A stretch of DNA of 64,000 nt, taken from Brevibacterium sanguinis. Its GTDB lineage: Bacteria; Actinomycetota; Actinomycetes; Actinomycetales; Brevibacteriaceae. Below, in pieces: positions 21,074 to 30,098 of this stretch. The stretch is taken from positions 361,615 to 425,614 of the forward strand of contig NZ_QNSB01000002.1 of the NCBI RefSeq assembly GCF_003315415.1. Direction: 5' to 3'. Every line of letters starts with the position of its first letter. Position 1 is the stretch's first letter. The translations under genes and the position numbers were made by a program. The notes below the pieces were generated by a model. That model saw nothing but the letters and a program-made list of their open reading frames with translations, searched no databases and was not told the DNA's origin.

Positions 21074-21859
21074 GTGAACTCCGAACGCTGGCAGCAGATC
21101 ATGGAATGGCCGCTCGTCGCGGCCGCTCTCGTCTTCCTCGGCGGCTACAGCTGGCAGGTCATCGGACAGCCGACAGGTCGGACCGGTGAGATCGCCTTCG
21201 CACTCGTCATCGTCCCCTGGTTCGTCTTCGTCGTCGACTATGTCATCAGTCTCGTCCTCGCTCCGGACCGTTGGGTCTGGTTCCGCCGCCATCTCTTCGA
21301 CCTCGCCGTCATCGCCCTGCCGCTGCTGCGCCCCCTGCGGGTGCTGCGCGCCATCACGGTTCTCCACATCCTCAACCGCACTGTCGGCACCGCTGTCCGC
21401 GGTCGGATCCTCATCTACACCGCTTCGGCCTCGGCACTCCTCGTCTACGCGGCGGCGCTGGCCGTTCTCGACGCCGAGCGCGGGACCGAGTCGGCGATCA
21501 ACACCTTCCCCGACGCCATCTGGTGGGCGTTCGTCACCGTGACGACCGTCGGCTACGGGGACATGGCCCCGGTGAGCGGGGTCGGGCGGATGCTCGCCGT
21601 GTGCCTGATGCTCGGAGGGATCGCGCTCCTCGGCGTCGTCACCGGCACGCTCGCCTCCTGGATCGTCGAGAAGGTGTCGGAGAACGCTGATGAGAACCAA
21701 TCCGCGACCGTCGCCCACATCCATGCCCTCGAGGAGACGATCGCCGCTCTCACCCTCCGCATCGAGGCCCTGGGCGGATCCGCTGCAGCGGAGGAGCAGC
21801 CCACGGAACCACAGCCGCGCCCCGATCGGACGGCTGAGACTCCGCGAACGACTATGTAA
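21074..21859 (+). CDS. potassium channel, two-TM-pore type with voltage-sensor-like segments
   Basis: A 261-aa ion-channel protein. Several membrane segments precede a pore loop whose selectivity filter is TVGYGD (near 153-158) in the context WWAFVTVTTVGYGDMAPV. The segment RPLRVLRAITVLHILNR, with Arg every third or fourth residue, resembles an S4 voltage sensor. A charged coiled-coil-like tail (DENQSATVAHIHALEETIAAL) follows. The start is GTG 21074. Kv-like architecture is seen; gating and ion flux are inferred. It is probably cotranscribed with the upstream sigma gene. Confidence 0.88.
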   Translation: MNSERWQQIMEWPLVAAALVFLGGYSWQVIGQPTGRTGEIAFALVIVPWFVFVVDYVISLVLAPDRWVWFRRHLFDLAVIALPLLRPLRVLRAITVLHILNRTVGTAVRGRILIYTASASALLVYAAALAVLDAERGTESAINTFPDAIWWAFVTVTTVGYGDMAPVSGVGRMLAVCLMLGGIALLGVVTGTLASWIVEKVSENADENQSATVAHIHALEETIAALTLRIEALGGSAAAEEQPTEPQPRPDRTAETPRTTM

Positions 21860-21988
21860 AGTTTCGGTGAACGAACTGACCATTTCCTGATTTCGGTGCT
21901 ACGTTGAAAGAGAACCTGCGGGATGACGGCGACGCCCGGGTCACTGTGCCTGCGTCTCCGCCGTCTGCTTCCTCTGGAAGGACACGAC

Positions 21989-22723
21989 ATGGCCACCGAC
22001 GCACATCCAGCTGACATCGAATCCCTGCTGCCGAGCACCGGAGCCCGCTGGGGCGCCGAGGCGCTGGGCACTTTCCTCCTCGTCCTGGGCGGCGTGGGCA
22101 CCGCGGTCCTCGCCGGCGAGCACGTCGGATTCCTCGGGGTCGCCCTGGCCTTCGGACTCACCGTGGTCGTCGGAGCCTATTCGTTCGGCCCCGTCTCCGG
22201 AGGCCACTTCAATCCCGCCGTCACCGTCGGCCTCGCCACGGCCGGGCGGTTCGCCTGGAAGGACGTGCCCGGTTACGTCATCGCGCAGGTCGTCGGCGGG
22301 CTCGTCGCAAGCAGCCTGCTGTTCCTCATCGCACTGGGACGCGACGGAGCCGACCTGAAGAACTTCGCGTCGAACGGCTACGGTGACGCGTCACCCGATG
22401 GATACGGGCTCCTGTCGGTCGCCCTCGTCGAGATCATCCTCACGGCCGTGTTCGTCATCGTCATCCTCGGTGCCACGGCACCCCGGTCGACTCCTGCCGC
22501 CGCTGGGCTGACGATCGGGCTGAGCCTGACGCTCATCCACCTCATCTCGATTCCCGTGTCGAACACCTCGGTGAATCCGGCGAGGTCGATCGCCTCGGCG
22601 ATCTACGGCGGCGGTGAGTCGCTCATGCAGCTGTGGGCGTTCCTCGTGTTCCCGATCATCGGAGCGCTCCTCGGCGGGCTGGTCTTCAAGCCTCTCCTCG
22701 ACGGGGTGCGCAAGACCGTCTGA
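21989..22723 (+). CDS. aqpZ: aquaporin (AqpZ-like)
   Basis: A 244-aa six-TM water channel. Both NPA loops are present: GGHFNPAVTVGLA and NTSVNPARSIASA. The second is identical in pattern to E. coli AqpZ and places the selectivity-filter Arg right after NPA. A hydrophobic N-terminus EALGTFLLVLGGVG and the long loop with Gly/Asp fit the family. I chose ATG 21989 because GGAAGGA lies 6 nt upstream; the frame also runs 22 codons further upstream without a ribosome-binding site. It stands alone, between a channel gene and a tRNA gene. Confidence 0.9.
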   Translation: MATDAHPADIESLLPSTGARWGAEALGTFLLVLGGVGTAVLAGEHVGFLGVALAFGLTVVVGAYSFGPVSGGHFNPAVTVGLATAGRFAWKDVPGYVIAQVVGGLVASSLLFLIALGRDGADLKNFASNGYGDASPDGYGLLSVALVEIILTAVFVIVILGATAPRSTPAAAGLTIGLSLTLIHLISIPVSNTSVNPARSIASAIYGGGESLMQLWAFLVFPIIGALLGGLVFKPLLDGVRKTV

Positions 22724-22776
22724 GCCCGCGGACCATCGGCGGGTGACCGTGCCCGACCTCCTGCAGGGACGATCCT

Positions 22777-22806
22777 TTGCGCCGCGGCCGACGGTGCGAG
22801 TAGAAT
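22777..22806 (+). promoter_or_regulatory. tRNA-Ala copy 2 promoter
   Basis: TTGCGC (22777-22782), an 18-bp spacer and TAGAAT (22801-22806) lie 34 nt before the second tRNA-Ala. Confidence 0.55.
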
Positions 22807-22840
22807 CGGCTGGACGTCCGCGACGGAATTCGCGGAACTC

Positions 22841-22913
22841 GGGGGTATGGCGCAATTGGTAGCGCACCTGCTTTGCAAGCAGGGGGTTAGGGGTTCGAGT
22901 CCCCTTACCTCCA
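22841..22913 (+). tRNA. tRNA-Ala (TGC), copy 2
   Basis: 73-nt tRNA-Ala like the copy at 19204, with the G3:U70 pair and TGC anticodon. It differs by one base pair in the anticodon stem (ACCTGC/GCAGGG instead of ATCTGC/GCAGAG), so it is a diverged duplicate. Confidence 0.95.
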
Positions 22914-22946
22914 CTCGAGCAGCATTGAGACAGCACTCGCGGCACA

Positions 22947-22973
22947 GGCCCCGGACCGGATCGGTCCGGGGCC
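22947..22973 (+). terminator. terminator after tRNA-Ala copy 2
   Basis: GGCCCCGGACCG pairs perfectly with CGGTCCGGGGCC across a GAT loop, 33 nt after the tRNA. The T-run is short (TTCGTCG). Confidence 0.75.
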
Positions 22974-23055
22974 TTCGTCGTCGAAGTGAGCCAACTCCCT
23001 CGATCGTGCACCTAGGCTGGGTGCTGAGAGCACTCGACCACGGAGGTATCGACGC

Positions 23056-24006
23056 ATGCGCACCGTTCCCCTCGGCCCCACCGGCACCGCGGTGCCCAAC
23101 GTCATCGCCGGCATGATGCGGATCGCCGCGCTCACCGATGGGGAGATCCGAACCCTGTACTCCGCCGCCCGCGAGTCCGGCATCGACTTCTTCGACCATG
23201 CCGACCTCTACGGCTTCAATCATCCCGGTGGCGGTCCGCATCTGTGCGAGCAGCGTTTCGCCGAGGCGCTGCGCCTGAGCCCGACGGAGCGAGAGCAGAT
23301 CATCCTGCAGACCAAGACCGGCATCGTGGCCGAGCCGTGGAGCTACGACCAGTCCTACGAGCACATCGTCGCCGCGGCCGAGCGGTCCCTGCGGGCCCTG
23401 CGGACCGACTACCTCGATGTCCTGCTCCTCCACCGTCCGGATGCGCTGGTCGAACCCGAGGAGGTCGCTCGTGCCTTCGACCACCTCGAATCGGCCGGGA
23501 AGGTTCGTGCCTTCGGAGTCTCCAACCACACCCCGCGGCAGATCGATCTGCTGAGGACGGTGGTGAGGCAGCCGATCGTCGTCAACCAGGTCCAACTGTC
23601 AGTGACGCATTCGACGCTCGTCGCACAGGGACTGTCCTCGAACATGTCCGGCCACGACGATTCGATCACCCGCGACGGCGGCGGGGTCATCGATCATGCC
23701 CGGACCACCTCCATCACCCTCCAAGCATGGTCGCCGTTCCAGTCGGGCTTCGAGGACGGCGTCTTCCTCGGCTCACCGAACTGGCCGGAGCTCAATGGCG
23801 AACTCGATCGTCTCGCCGACAAGTACGGCGTCACCCCGACCGGGATCGCCACCGCGTGGATCACCCGCCACCCCGCAGGCATCCAGGTCGTCCTGGGCAC
23901 GACCAACCCCTCCCGGGTGGGCGAGGCCGCCAGCGGGTCCGACATCCGCCTGACCCGCGGCGAGTGGTACGGCCTCTTCCGTGCTGCGGGCCACCAGGTT
24001 CCCTGA
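23056..24006 (+). CDS. aldo/keto reductase
   Basis: A 316-aa TIM-barrel NADPH-dependent oxidoreductase. The catalytic tetrad is visible: Asp and Tyr in FFDHADLYGFNHPGG, Lys in IILQTKTGIV and His in DVLLLHRPDALV. The C-terminal cofactor region reads IQVVLGTTNPSRVGEA. The tetrad spacing and the FDHADLYG motif resemble the YdhF subfamily. GGAGGT precedes ATG 23056. It stands alone between a tRNA terminator and a lipoprotein dehydrogenase gene. The physiological substrate is unknown. Confidence 0.9.
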   Translation: MRTVPLGPTGTAVPNVIAGMMRIAALTDGEIRTLYSAARESGIDFFDHADLYGFNHPGGGPHLCEQRFAEALRLSPTEREQIILQTKTGIVAEPWSYDQSYEHIVAAAERSLRALRTDYLDVLLLHRPDALVEPEEVARAFDHLESAGKVRAFGVSNHTPRQIDLLRTVVRQPIVVNQVQLSVTHSTLVAQGLSSNMSGHDDSITRDGGGVIDHARTTSITLQAWSPFQSGFEDGVFLGSPNWPELNGELDRLADKYGVTPTGIATAWITRHPAGIQVVLGTTNPSRVGEAASGSDIRLTRGEWYGLFRAAGHQVP

Positions 24007-24127
24007 GCAGGGTGCGGACGGACTCACCGGGCGACGGGTGTCCGCAGAATCCTGAGAGGCACCGTAAGGCCCTCCCCAGACCATGAGCTGACCCCTATCC
24101 TGGTCGTGGACGACCGGAAGGACCGCC

Positions 24128-25246
24128 ATGACTCCTCGCAGGCTCATCGTCACCCTCGCAGTCAGCGCGACCGTGCTCGCGGCCGCGGCATGCTCGACGA
24201 GCACTGAGCCCGCCGGCACCGGGTCGAACCGCGATGCCGGCACCGAGGCGGAAACGGAAGCAGGAACGGACCAGGCGGCACCGAGCGCCGACCAGGCCGG
24301 CGGAGACGTCGGAGTCATCGCCGAGGGCCTCGACGCCCCCTGGTCGATCGCCTTCCACGGCCAGACCCCGCTGGTCAGTGAACGCGACAGCGCCCGCATC
24401 CTCGAACTCGATCCCGACGGCAACGCACGGGAACTCGGCAGCATCGACGGTGCCGAACCGAACGGTGAAGGCGGGCTGCTGGGGATCGCCGTCCATGAGG
24501 ACCACCTCTACGCCTACTTCACCGCCGGCGACGAGAACAGGATCGAACGATATCCCCTGACCGGCGAACCGGGAGCACTGGGTCTCGGGGATCCTCAGAC
24601 GATCCTCGACGGGATCCCCGCCGCCGGCTTCCACAACGGAGGTCGTATCGCATTCGGCCCCGATGGCCTGCTCTACGCGACGACAGGCGACGCCGGGAGG
24701 CGTTCGGATGCGCAGGATCTCGACTCCCACGCGGGGAAGATCCTCCGGCTCACTCCCGAGGGCGCGGTGCCCGAGGACAACCCGTTCGAGGGCTCCCCGG
24801 TGTACAGCCTCGGACACCGCAACCCGCAGGGCATCGCCTGGGACGCCGAGGGCACCATGTACTCGAGCGAATTCGGTCAGGACACGTGGGACGAGCTCAA
24901 CGTCATCGACGCCGGCGACAACTACGGGTGGCCCGAGGTCGAGGGCATCGCGAACGACGACGACTTCGTCGACCCCGTGCAGCAGTGGGAACCGACCGAG
25001 GCCAGTCCCAGCGGGATGGCGATCACCGAGGAGACGATCCACATCGCCAACCTCCGGGGTGAGCGGCTGCGCGATGTCCCCCTCGACGCGCTCGATGAGT
25101 CCGACGAGCGCCTCGGCGAGGACTTCGGTCGGCTCCGCGACGTCACCGTCGCCCCCGACGGATCACTGTGGGTGCTGACCAACAACACCGACGGTCGCGG
25201 CGACCCCGGGCCGGACGACGATCGGATCCTGCGCATCGACCCCTGA
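24128..25246 (+). CDS. PQQ-dependent aldose/sorbosone dehydrogenase-like lipoprotein
   Basis: A 372-aa exported protein. A Sec signal ends in the lipobox LAAAAC (Cys near 23), followed by a Ser/Thr/Glu linker, so the mature form is tethered to the outer face of the membrane. The six-bladed beta-propeller of the glucose/sorbosone dehydrogenase family (GSDH) begins LDAPWSIAFHG and shows GLLGIAVHEDHLYAYFT, GGRIAFGPDGLLYATTGDAG, LGHRNPQGIAWD and SEFGQDTWDELNVI. PQQ dependence is typical of this family, but whether this bacterium makes PQQ cannot be judged here. Confidence 0.88.
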   Translation: MTPRRLIVTLAVSATVLAAAACSTSTEPAGTGSNRDAGTEAETEAGTDQAAPSADQAGGDVGVIAEGLDAPWSIAFHGQTPLVSERDSARILELDPDGNARELGSIDGAEPNGEGGLLGIAVHEDHLYAYFTAGDENRIERYPLTGEPGALGLGDPQTILDGIPAAGFHNGGRIAFGPDGLLYATTGDAGRRSDAQDLDSHAGKILRLTPEGAVPEDNPFEGSPVYSLGHRNPQGIAWDAEGTMYSSEFGQDTWDELNVIDAGDNYGWPEVEGIANDDDFVDPVQQWEPTEASPSGMAITEETIHIANLRGERLRDVPLDALDESDERLGEDFGRLRDVTVAPDGSLWVLTNNTDGRGDPGPDDDRILRIDP

Positions 25247-25427
25247 GCCGACGGCGCACCTCGGCGCGCAGTGAACCCCGGCCGCGGGACCCTGTCGCGA
25301 TTCCGGATCCTGTGAGCCGTATCCACACGGTCCTTCTCGCGGTAACTTTGAAGTACCCGCAGACGGAACGGGGGGTGCTGACGGCGGACGACGCGGTCGA
25401 TGGGTCCCGGCGACGAGGAGGACGTTC

Positions 25428-27089
25428 GTGCATGAGATCGTCCTGACCATCGTCGCCGCCGCGATCTGCGGAGTGGTCGCCCACGAACTCCGGGTCCCCG
25501 CACTCGTGGGGTTCCTCGGAGCCGGCTTCCTCCTCGGCGCCGTCGACATCGCCCCGTTCCCGGGACTGGAGGACCTGGCGAACCTCGGCGTCACCCTGCT
25601 CCTGTTCACCATCGGACTGAAGTTCGACCTCCGCTCGCTCATCCACCCGGAGGCGTACGGAACCGCCGTCCTCCACATGCTCGCCAGCATCGTCGCCGGC
25701 GGCGCGACCGTCGCGCTCGCGGTCACCATCGGCATCGCCGACCTCGACGGGGACTGGCGGACGCTGGCGCTGCTCGGATTCGCCCTGTCGTTCTCCTCGA
25801 CGGTGCTCTGCGTCAAGGTCCTCGAGGAACGGTCGGACGACGGCTCCTACTACGGGCAGACCGCGATCGCGATCCTCGTCATCCAGGACCTCGCCGCGGT
25901 GGCGTTCTTCACACTGACCGGCGACGAGCCGCCCGATCCGTGGGCCTTCGCCCTCATCCTCATCATCCCGGCGACCTGGGTGGTGCGGCGGATCCTCGAC
26001 CGGATCGGCCACGACGAACTGCTCGTGCTCTTCGGCGTGGTCATCGCCCTGGGCCCCGGATACTACGCCTTCGACAGCGTCGGCATCCACGGGGACCTCG
26101 GCGCCCTCGTCATGGGCGCGCTGCTCGCCTCCCACCCTCGGGCCCTCGAACTGTCGAAGGTCCTGTTCAGCGTCAAGGAGCTCTTCCTCGTCGGCTTCTT
26201 CCTCGTCATCGGAATCCACTCGACGCCGACCTGGGAGGACCTCGAACTGGCGGGGCTGCTGTGCCTCATCCTGCTTCCGCTGACGTTCCTCGGCTTCATC
26301 CTCCTCGGCCGGCTGTTCGGCCTGCGCAACCGCACGAGCATCAGGAGCAGCCTCGCGCTGACCAACTTCTCCGAGTTCTCGATCATCGTCGTGGTCGTCG
26401 GGGTCGCCGCGGGCCTCTTCGACGACCACTGGATCTCACCGATCTCGCTCGCCGTCGCGCTGAGCATGATCGTCTCCTCCCTGGCCAATGCGCACAGCCT
26501 CGCGATCGCGGCGTTCTTCGAGCGGCTGATGCCCGACGAGAGCACCGCGAAGCTGCGTCCCCAGGACCGGCCGATCGACACGACCGACGCCGACGTCGTG
26601 GTCCTCGGCATGGGACGAGTGGGACGCTCGGCCTACTCCCGGCTCGTCGACCGCAAGGGCCTCAAGGTGCTCGGCATCGACAACGACCACGCGGTGGTGG
26701 GCCGACTCCAGGACGAGGGCTTCAACGTCCTCGAGGGGGATGCGACCGATCACGAGTTCTGGCAGCGTCTCGTCGCCGGAGGATTCGTCCGCACCGTCGT
26801 CCTCGCCATGGCCATTCACGACTCCAACGCGTTCGCCCTCGACCAGCTGCGCGCAGCCGGGTTCGAGGGGCACATCGCCGCCGTCGTCCAACGACCCGAC
26901 CAGGTCGAGCACCTGGAAGCAGAAGGGGTGCAGGCGATCGTCAACATCTACGCGGGTGCGGGATCCGCGGTCGCCGACGCCGCGATCGCCCTGCTCGACG
27001 GCGACGGCCTGCTCGACGGCGACGGGCCCGGGATCGGCGACCGCGACGCCGATGAGGATCCGCCCGAGCAATCGGTGCCGGAACCCTGA
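25428..27089 (+). CDS. KefB/CPA2-type cation:proton antiporter with RCK domain
   Basis: A 553-aa membrane protein. About 11-12 membrane helices (1-380) have the Na+/H+-exchanger fold, including LLLFTIGLKFDLRSL and the half-helix region LGFALSFSSTVLCVKVL. A cytosolic TrkA-N/RCK domain (about 385-510) shows VVLGMGRVGRSAYSRLVDR, a Rossmann GxGxxG, and DATDHEFW. This fits glutathione-independent K+ efflux or Na+/H+ exchange gated by a nucleotide. The start is GTG 25428 with GAGGAG upstream. The C-terminal tail is Asp/Gly-rich and repetitive (LLDGDG repeats). Confidence 0.9.
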   Translation: MHEIVLTIVAAAICGVVAHELRVPALVGFLGAGFLLGAVDIAPFPGLEDLANLGVTLLLFTIGLKFDLRSLIHPEAYGTAVLHMLASIVAGGATVALAVTIGIADLDGDWRTLALLGFALSFSSTVLCVKVLEERSDDGSYYGQTAIAILVIQDLAAVAFFTLTGDEPPDPWAFALILIIPATWVVRRILDRIGHDELLVLFGVVIALGPGYYAFDSVGIHGDLGALVMGALLASHPRALELSKVLFSVKELFLVGFFLVIGIHSTPTWEDLELAGLLCLILLPLTFLGFILLGRLFGLRNRTSIRSSLALTNFSEFSIIVVVVGVAAGLFDDHWISPISLAVALSMIVSSLANAHSLAIAAFFERLMPDESTAKLRPQDRPIDTTDADVVVLGMGRVGRSAYSRLVDRKGLKVLGIDNDHAVVGRLQDEGFNVLEGDATDHEFWQRLVAGGFVRTVVLAMAIHDSNAFALDQLRAAGFEGHIAAVVQRPDQVEHLEAEGVQAIVNIYAGAGSAVADAAIALLDGDGLLDGDGPGIGDRDADEDPPEQSVPEP

Positions 27090-27121
27090 GATCTCGCAAA
27101 CCCACTTGCCGCTTGGCGGGT

Positions 27122-27150
27122 GTTTTCGCTGAGTCAACGCGCGGGGGTTA
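27122..27150 (+). promoter_or_regulatory. candidate SigB/SigF-like promoter
   Basis: GTTTTC, a 17-nt spacer and GGGTTA resemble the general-stress sigma pattern (GTTT ... GGGTAT) of actinobacteria upstream of a stress-type PRC-barrel gene. The match is partial. Confidence 0.3.
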
Positions 27151-27242
27151 CGGCGTGAAGCGACCTGTGGTTACGGTGGGGCCACGCAACCGTCGGTTGC
27201 GACTCCAGCAGCACCAACGGAACAACTGCAGAGGAGAACACC

Positions 27243-28019
27243 ATGATTTCCACGGAGAACATCGCCCAGGTCCTCAACAACAACGGCAAGGTGCTCGGCC
27301 CCGACGGCGACAAGATCGGATCCGTCGGCCAGATCTACGTCGACGACCGGACCGGCAACCCGAGCTGGGTGACCGCGAACACCGGTCTCCTCGGCACCAA
27401 GGAATCATTCGCTCCTCTCGAGGGTGCGAGGATCGACGGCGACGACATCCGGATCGCCTTCGACAAGGACACCGTCAAGGATGCGCCCAGCATCGAACCC
27501 GAGGGCCACCTCAGCGAGCAGGAGCAGGACGAGCTCTACCGCTACTACAACCTCGCCGGCGGCACCCGCGCGGGAGTCCAGGGCCAGGACGCGACCGACC
27601 GCGACGCCGTCGGCCGGGACACCTCGGGTCCGACCACCGACGATGCGATGACCCGGTCCGAGGAGGAGCTCCACGTCGGCACCGAATCGCGCGAGACCGG
27701 GCGGGCGCGACTGCGCAAGTACGTGGTCACGGAGAACGAGACCCGCACCGTGCCCGTGCAGCGCGAGGAGGTCCGGATCGAGCGTGAGCCGATCACCGAC
27801 GCCAACCGCGACGAGGCCCTCGACGGCCCCGCGATCAGCGAGGAGGAGCACGAGGTCACCCTCCACGAGGAGCGACCGGTCGTGGAGAAGGAGACCGTCC
27901 CCGTCGAACGCGTCCGTCTCGACAAGGAGCGCGTCACCGACGAGGAGACGGTCAGCGAGGACGTCCGCAAGGAGCGGATCGAAGCCGATGGGGATGTCGA
28001 CCCCCGCGACCGGCGCTGA
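27243..28019 (+). CDS. PRC-barrel and DUF2382 stress protein
   Basis: A 258-aa two-domain protein. The N-terminal PRC-barrel (about 10-80) reads GKVLGPDGDKIGSVGQIYVDD and NPSWVTANTGLLGTKESF. The C-terminal DUF2382 (about 140-250) has the highly charged YVVTENETRTVPVQREEVRIEREP and the repeated VTLHEERPVVEKETVPVERVRL. This architecture is common among general-stress proteins of actinobacteria and deinococci. GGAGAA precedes ATG 27243. The downstream gene is another membrane protein, and a short stress/envelope gene run follows. Confidence 0.85.
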   Translation: MISTENIAQVLNNNGKVLGPDGDKIGSVGQIYVDDRTGNPSWVTANTGLLGTKESFAPLEGARIDGDDIRIAFDKDTVKDAPSIEPEGHLSEQEQDELYRYYNLAGGTRAGVQGQDATDRDAVGRDTSGPTTDDAMTRSEEELHVGTESRETGRARLRKYVVTENETRTVPVQREEVRIEREPITDANRDEALDGPAISEEEHEVTLHEERPVVEKETVPVERVRLDKERVTDEETVSEDVRKERIEADGDVDPRDRR

Positions 28020-28059
28020 ACGGCATCGACCAGCGAGACCGGCAGTGAGGTGAGGACTG

Positions 28060-28791
28060 ATGAGCACGAACGCAGGCCCGACCGACCCTGATGAGGGTCG
28101 ACGCCATCTGGGCAAGCACGATGCCGACCGCGACCGCCTCGGCGACCACGGCATCGACCGGGACCCCCATCCGGACTCCGGTGCCGACCCGGTCGACGAG
28201 CGGGACCGCGACCGCCTCGGCGAGCGCCGCGCGATCAACGACCCGCGCGACCACCTCGTCGAGAGGGAGCGTGAGGCGTTCGGCGGCGTGAAGATCGGAT
28301 CGGCCTTCTTCGGCTGGCTCACGGCCGTCGGCACCACGGTCCTCCTCACCGCGCTCGCCGGTGCGGTGAGCGCCCTGGTCGGCGGCGCGACGAACTCCAA
28401 CGTGGCCGAACAGGCCCTGCAGGATCCGCAGTCGGCCGGGATCATCGGTGGGATCGTTCTCGCCGTGATCCTCTTCATCGCCTACTACTGCGGCGGGTAC
28501 GTCGCGGGACGGATGGCCCGGTTCAACGGGGTCAGGCAGGGCGTCGCCGTCTGGGTGTGGGCGGTCGTCATCGCCATCGTCGTCGCCGTCATCGGGGTGA
28601 TCACGGGATCGCAGCTCGGTGTCATGTCGAGCTTCCCCCAGATCCCCGACCTCGGTAACCTGACCACACCGGGAATCATCGCCGCGCTCGTCGCCTTGGT
28701 CGTGACCCTGGTTGCGGCGATCCTCGGCGGGCTGGCGGGAATGCGATTCCACCGCCGCGTCGATCGGGCCAGTCTCATCGACACCCCCTGA
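28060..28791 (+). CDS. multi-TM protein with Asp/Arg-rich N-terminus
   Basis: A 243-aa protein not clearly assigned. Residues 1-75 are very hydrophilic with repeated Asp/Arg (DRDRLGDHGIDRDPHP, ERDRDRLGERRAI). They are followed by four membrane segments (about 85-105, 130-150, 160-180 and 205-230) with Gly-rich motifs such as IGGIVLAVILFIAYYCGGYVAGRMAR. The fold resembles YrzE/DUF-type membrane proteins of Gram-positives. GAGGTGAGGA precedes the start. It follows the PRC-barrel gene by 40 nt and is likely in the same transcript. Confidence 0.75.
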   Translation: MSTNAGPTDPDEGRRHLGKHDADRDRLGDHGIDRDPHPDSGADPVDERDRDRLGERRAINDPRDHLVEREREAFGGVKIGSAFFGWLTAVGTTVLLTALAGAVSALVGGATNSNVAEQALQDPQSAGIIGGIVLAVILFIAYYCGGYVAGRMARFNGVRQGVAVWVWAVVIAIVVAVIGVITGSQLGVMSSFPQIPDLGNLTTPGIIAALVALVVTLVAAILGGLAGMRFHRRVDRASLIDTP

Positions 28792-28897
28792 CCGAGAGAT
28801 CAGCGAGAACAGAATACGCAGCAGTCGGCCTCCGGCGGCGCCAGGAGCGGTGGACACCGCTTCGGCCGTCGGAGGCGCGGCGTGAAAGGACGGAACT

Positions 28898-29449
28898 ATG
28901 GCAGCCACCGTGATCCTCGTCAACGGACTCCCCGCCTCGGGGAAGTCGACCCTCGCATCCGAACTCGCCGACGAGGCCGATGTTCCGTTCCTCTCCGTCG
29001 ACGAGGTGCTCGAGCGCCTCGTCGACTCCGTCAACTATCGCTTCCCCAGGGACCCGGCCCATGAGCTGGCGAACAGGGTGGCCTGGGAGCTCGCCGGCCT
29101 CGTCGAGGACACGGTGGTCGTCGAGTCCTTCTGGGCGCTCGAGCGCGACCTCGACTGCGTCCGCGAGGGCCTGCGCACCGCGGGGGCGACGACGGTCGTC
29201 GAGGTGTGGTGCGACGCCCCGCTGGACGAGGCGATCGAACGCTATGAGAACCGCGACCGGCACGGCATCCACGAGGACGATCCGAACGACGTCGACCTGT
29301 GGCGCAGCAGCGCGCCGCTCGAACTCGGCCCGGTCGTCCGGGTCGACACGAGCAGCGAGTCCGAGAAGGCCTCGGCCCAGGAGATCCTCGCCGCCGTGCG
29401 CGAGGCCCTGGCCCAGGACGAGGACCACGGTTCCCGCAACCCCTCTTGA
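28898..29449 (+). CDS. P-loop kinase/zeta-like ATPase
   Basis: A 183-aa AAA-type P-loop protein. Walker A is NGLPASGKSTLASELA (near 9-24) and a lid-like stretch AIERYENRDRHGIHEDDPND follows. The DSFWALERDLDC-like region and CDAPLDEAIERY recall adenylyl-sulfate/chloramphenicol phosphotransferase-like or gluconate-kinase-like proteins. I cannot name the substrate. AAAGGA lies upstream of ATG 28898. It may be a nucleoside or sugar kinase; the family assignment is at superfamily level only. Confidence 0.75.
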   Translation: MAATVILVNGLPASGKSTLASELADEADVPFLSVDEVLERLVDSVNYRFPRDPAHELANRVAWELAGLVEDTVVVESFWALERDLDCVREGLRTAGATTVVEVWCDAPLDEAIERYENRDRHGIHEDDPNDVDLWRSSAPLELGPVVRVDTSSESEKASAQEILAAVREALAQDEDHGSRNPS

Positions 29450-29511
29450 TCGCCTGGGCGATCGCCGTTAAGTTCAAGGCACCATTGGGAAACCCGAGAG
29501 AAGGAGGCAAC

Positions 29512-29823
29512 ATGAAGGGCAAACTTCTGCTGGCAGCAGGGATCGGGATCGGATACGTCCTGGGAGCGCGCGCCGGACGTCAGAGCTATGAGTCGCTCAA
29601 GCAGCGGGCTCAGGAGCTGTGGAACGATCCGAAGGTCCAGGACCGGGTTTCCGACATCCAGGAGACCGTCAAGGAGAAGGCGCCGGTCGTCCAGGAGCAG
29701 GCCGAGCAGGCGCTGAAGACCGCCGGCGACGAGGTGAAGAAGGCCGGCGGCGAGGTGAAGTCGAAGATCTCCGGCGGCGACGACAAGCCCGGGCAGGAAC
29801 CGGCGAAGGATCTCCATGGCTGA
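29512..29823 (+). CDS. YtxH-like membrane-anchored helical protein
   Basis: A 103-aa protein. A short N-terminal membrane segment (LLLAAGIGIGYVLGARAGR) is followed by a long charged helix (KVQDRVSDIQETVKEKA, QEQAEQALKTAGDEVK) rich in Lys and Glu, typical of YtxH and general-stress proteins. AAGGAGG lies 4 nt before ATG 29512. The stop codon overlaps the next ORF by 8 nt. A similar larger protein occurs at 48387. Confidence 0.8.
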   Translation: MKGKLLLAAGIGIGYVLGARAGRQSYESLKQRAQELWNDPKVQDRVSDIQETVKEKAPVVQEQAEQALKTAGDEVKKAGGEVKSKISGGDDKPGQEPAKDLHG

Positions 29824-29989
29824 GATCACCGACACCGAGCGCTTCGGCGCCGACGAGGGAGCGATCAGGGCCGAACTCGGCGTCATCGCCACCGAGTGGG
29901 AACAGCAGGGACGGGTCGAGCCGGTCGTCGACCCCGATACCGGAGAGCTCCACCCCGACGCCGAGCAGGAGCTGCTCAACCGCCTCTGA
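29816..29989 (+). CDS. 57-aa acidic small protein
   Basis: Starts with ATG overlapping the end of the YtxH-like gene by 8 nt, which implies translational coupling. The product begins MAEITDTERFGADEGA and ends DAEQELLNRL; it is acidic and Glu-rich with no membrane segment. No family was recognised. The start codon sits in the 3' end of the upstream gene, and the codon bias fits the neighbouring genes. Confidence 0.6.
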   Translation: MAEITDTERFGADEGAIRAELGVIATEWEQQGRVEPVVDPDTGELHPDAEQELLNRL

Positions 29990-30098
29990 GACCTCCGATC
30001 GAGGGGGCGCGCCGGCGACCGCCTCGGCGTGCCTCCTGCTCCCGGCTGCCGAACCATGGCTTGATTGAGGTTGATGGTGTGCGATCGAGGGAGACCGT

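Noticed and set aside
28860..28885. GCGTGAAAGG as a half parS
   Set aside because: Only one arm is present.
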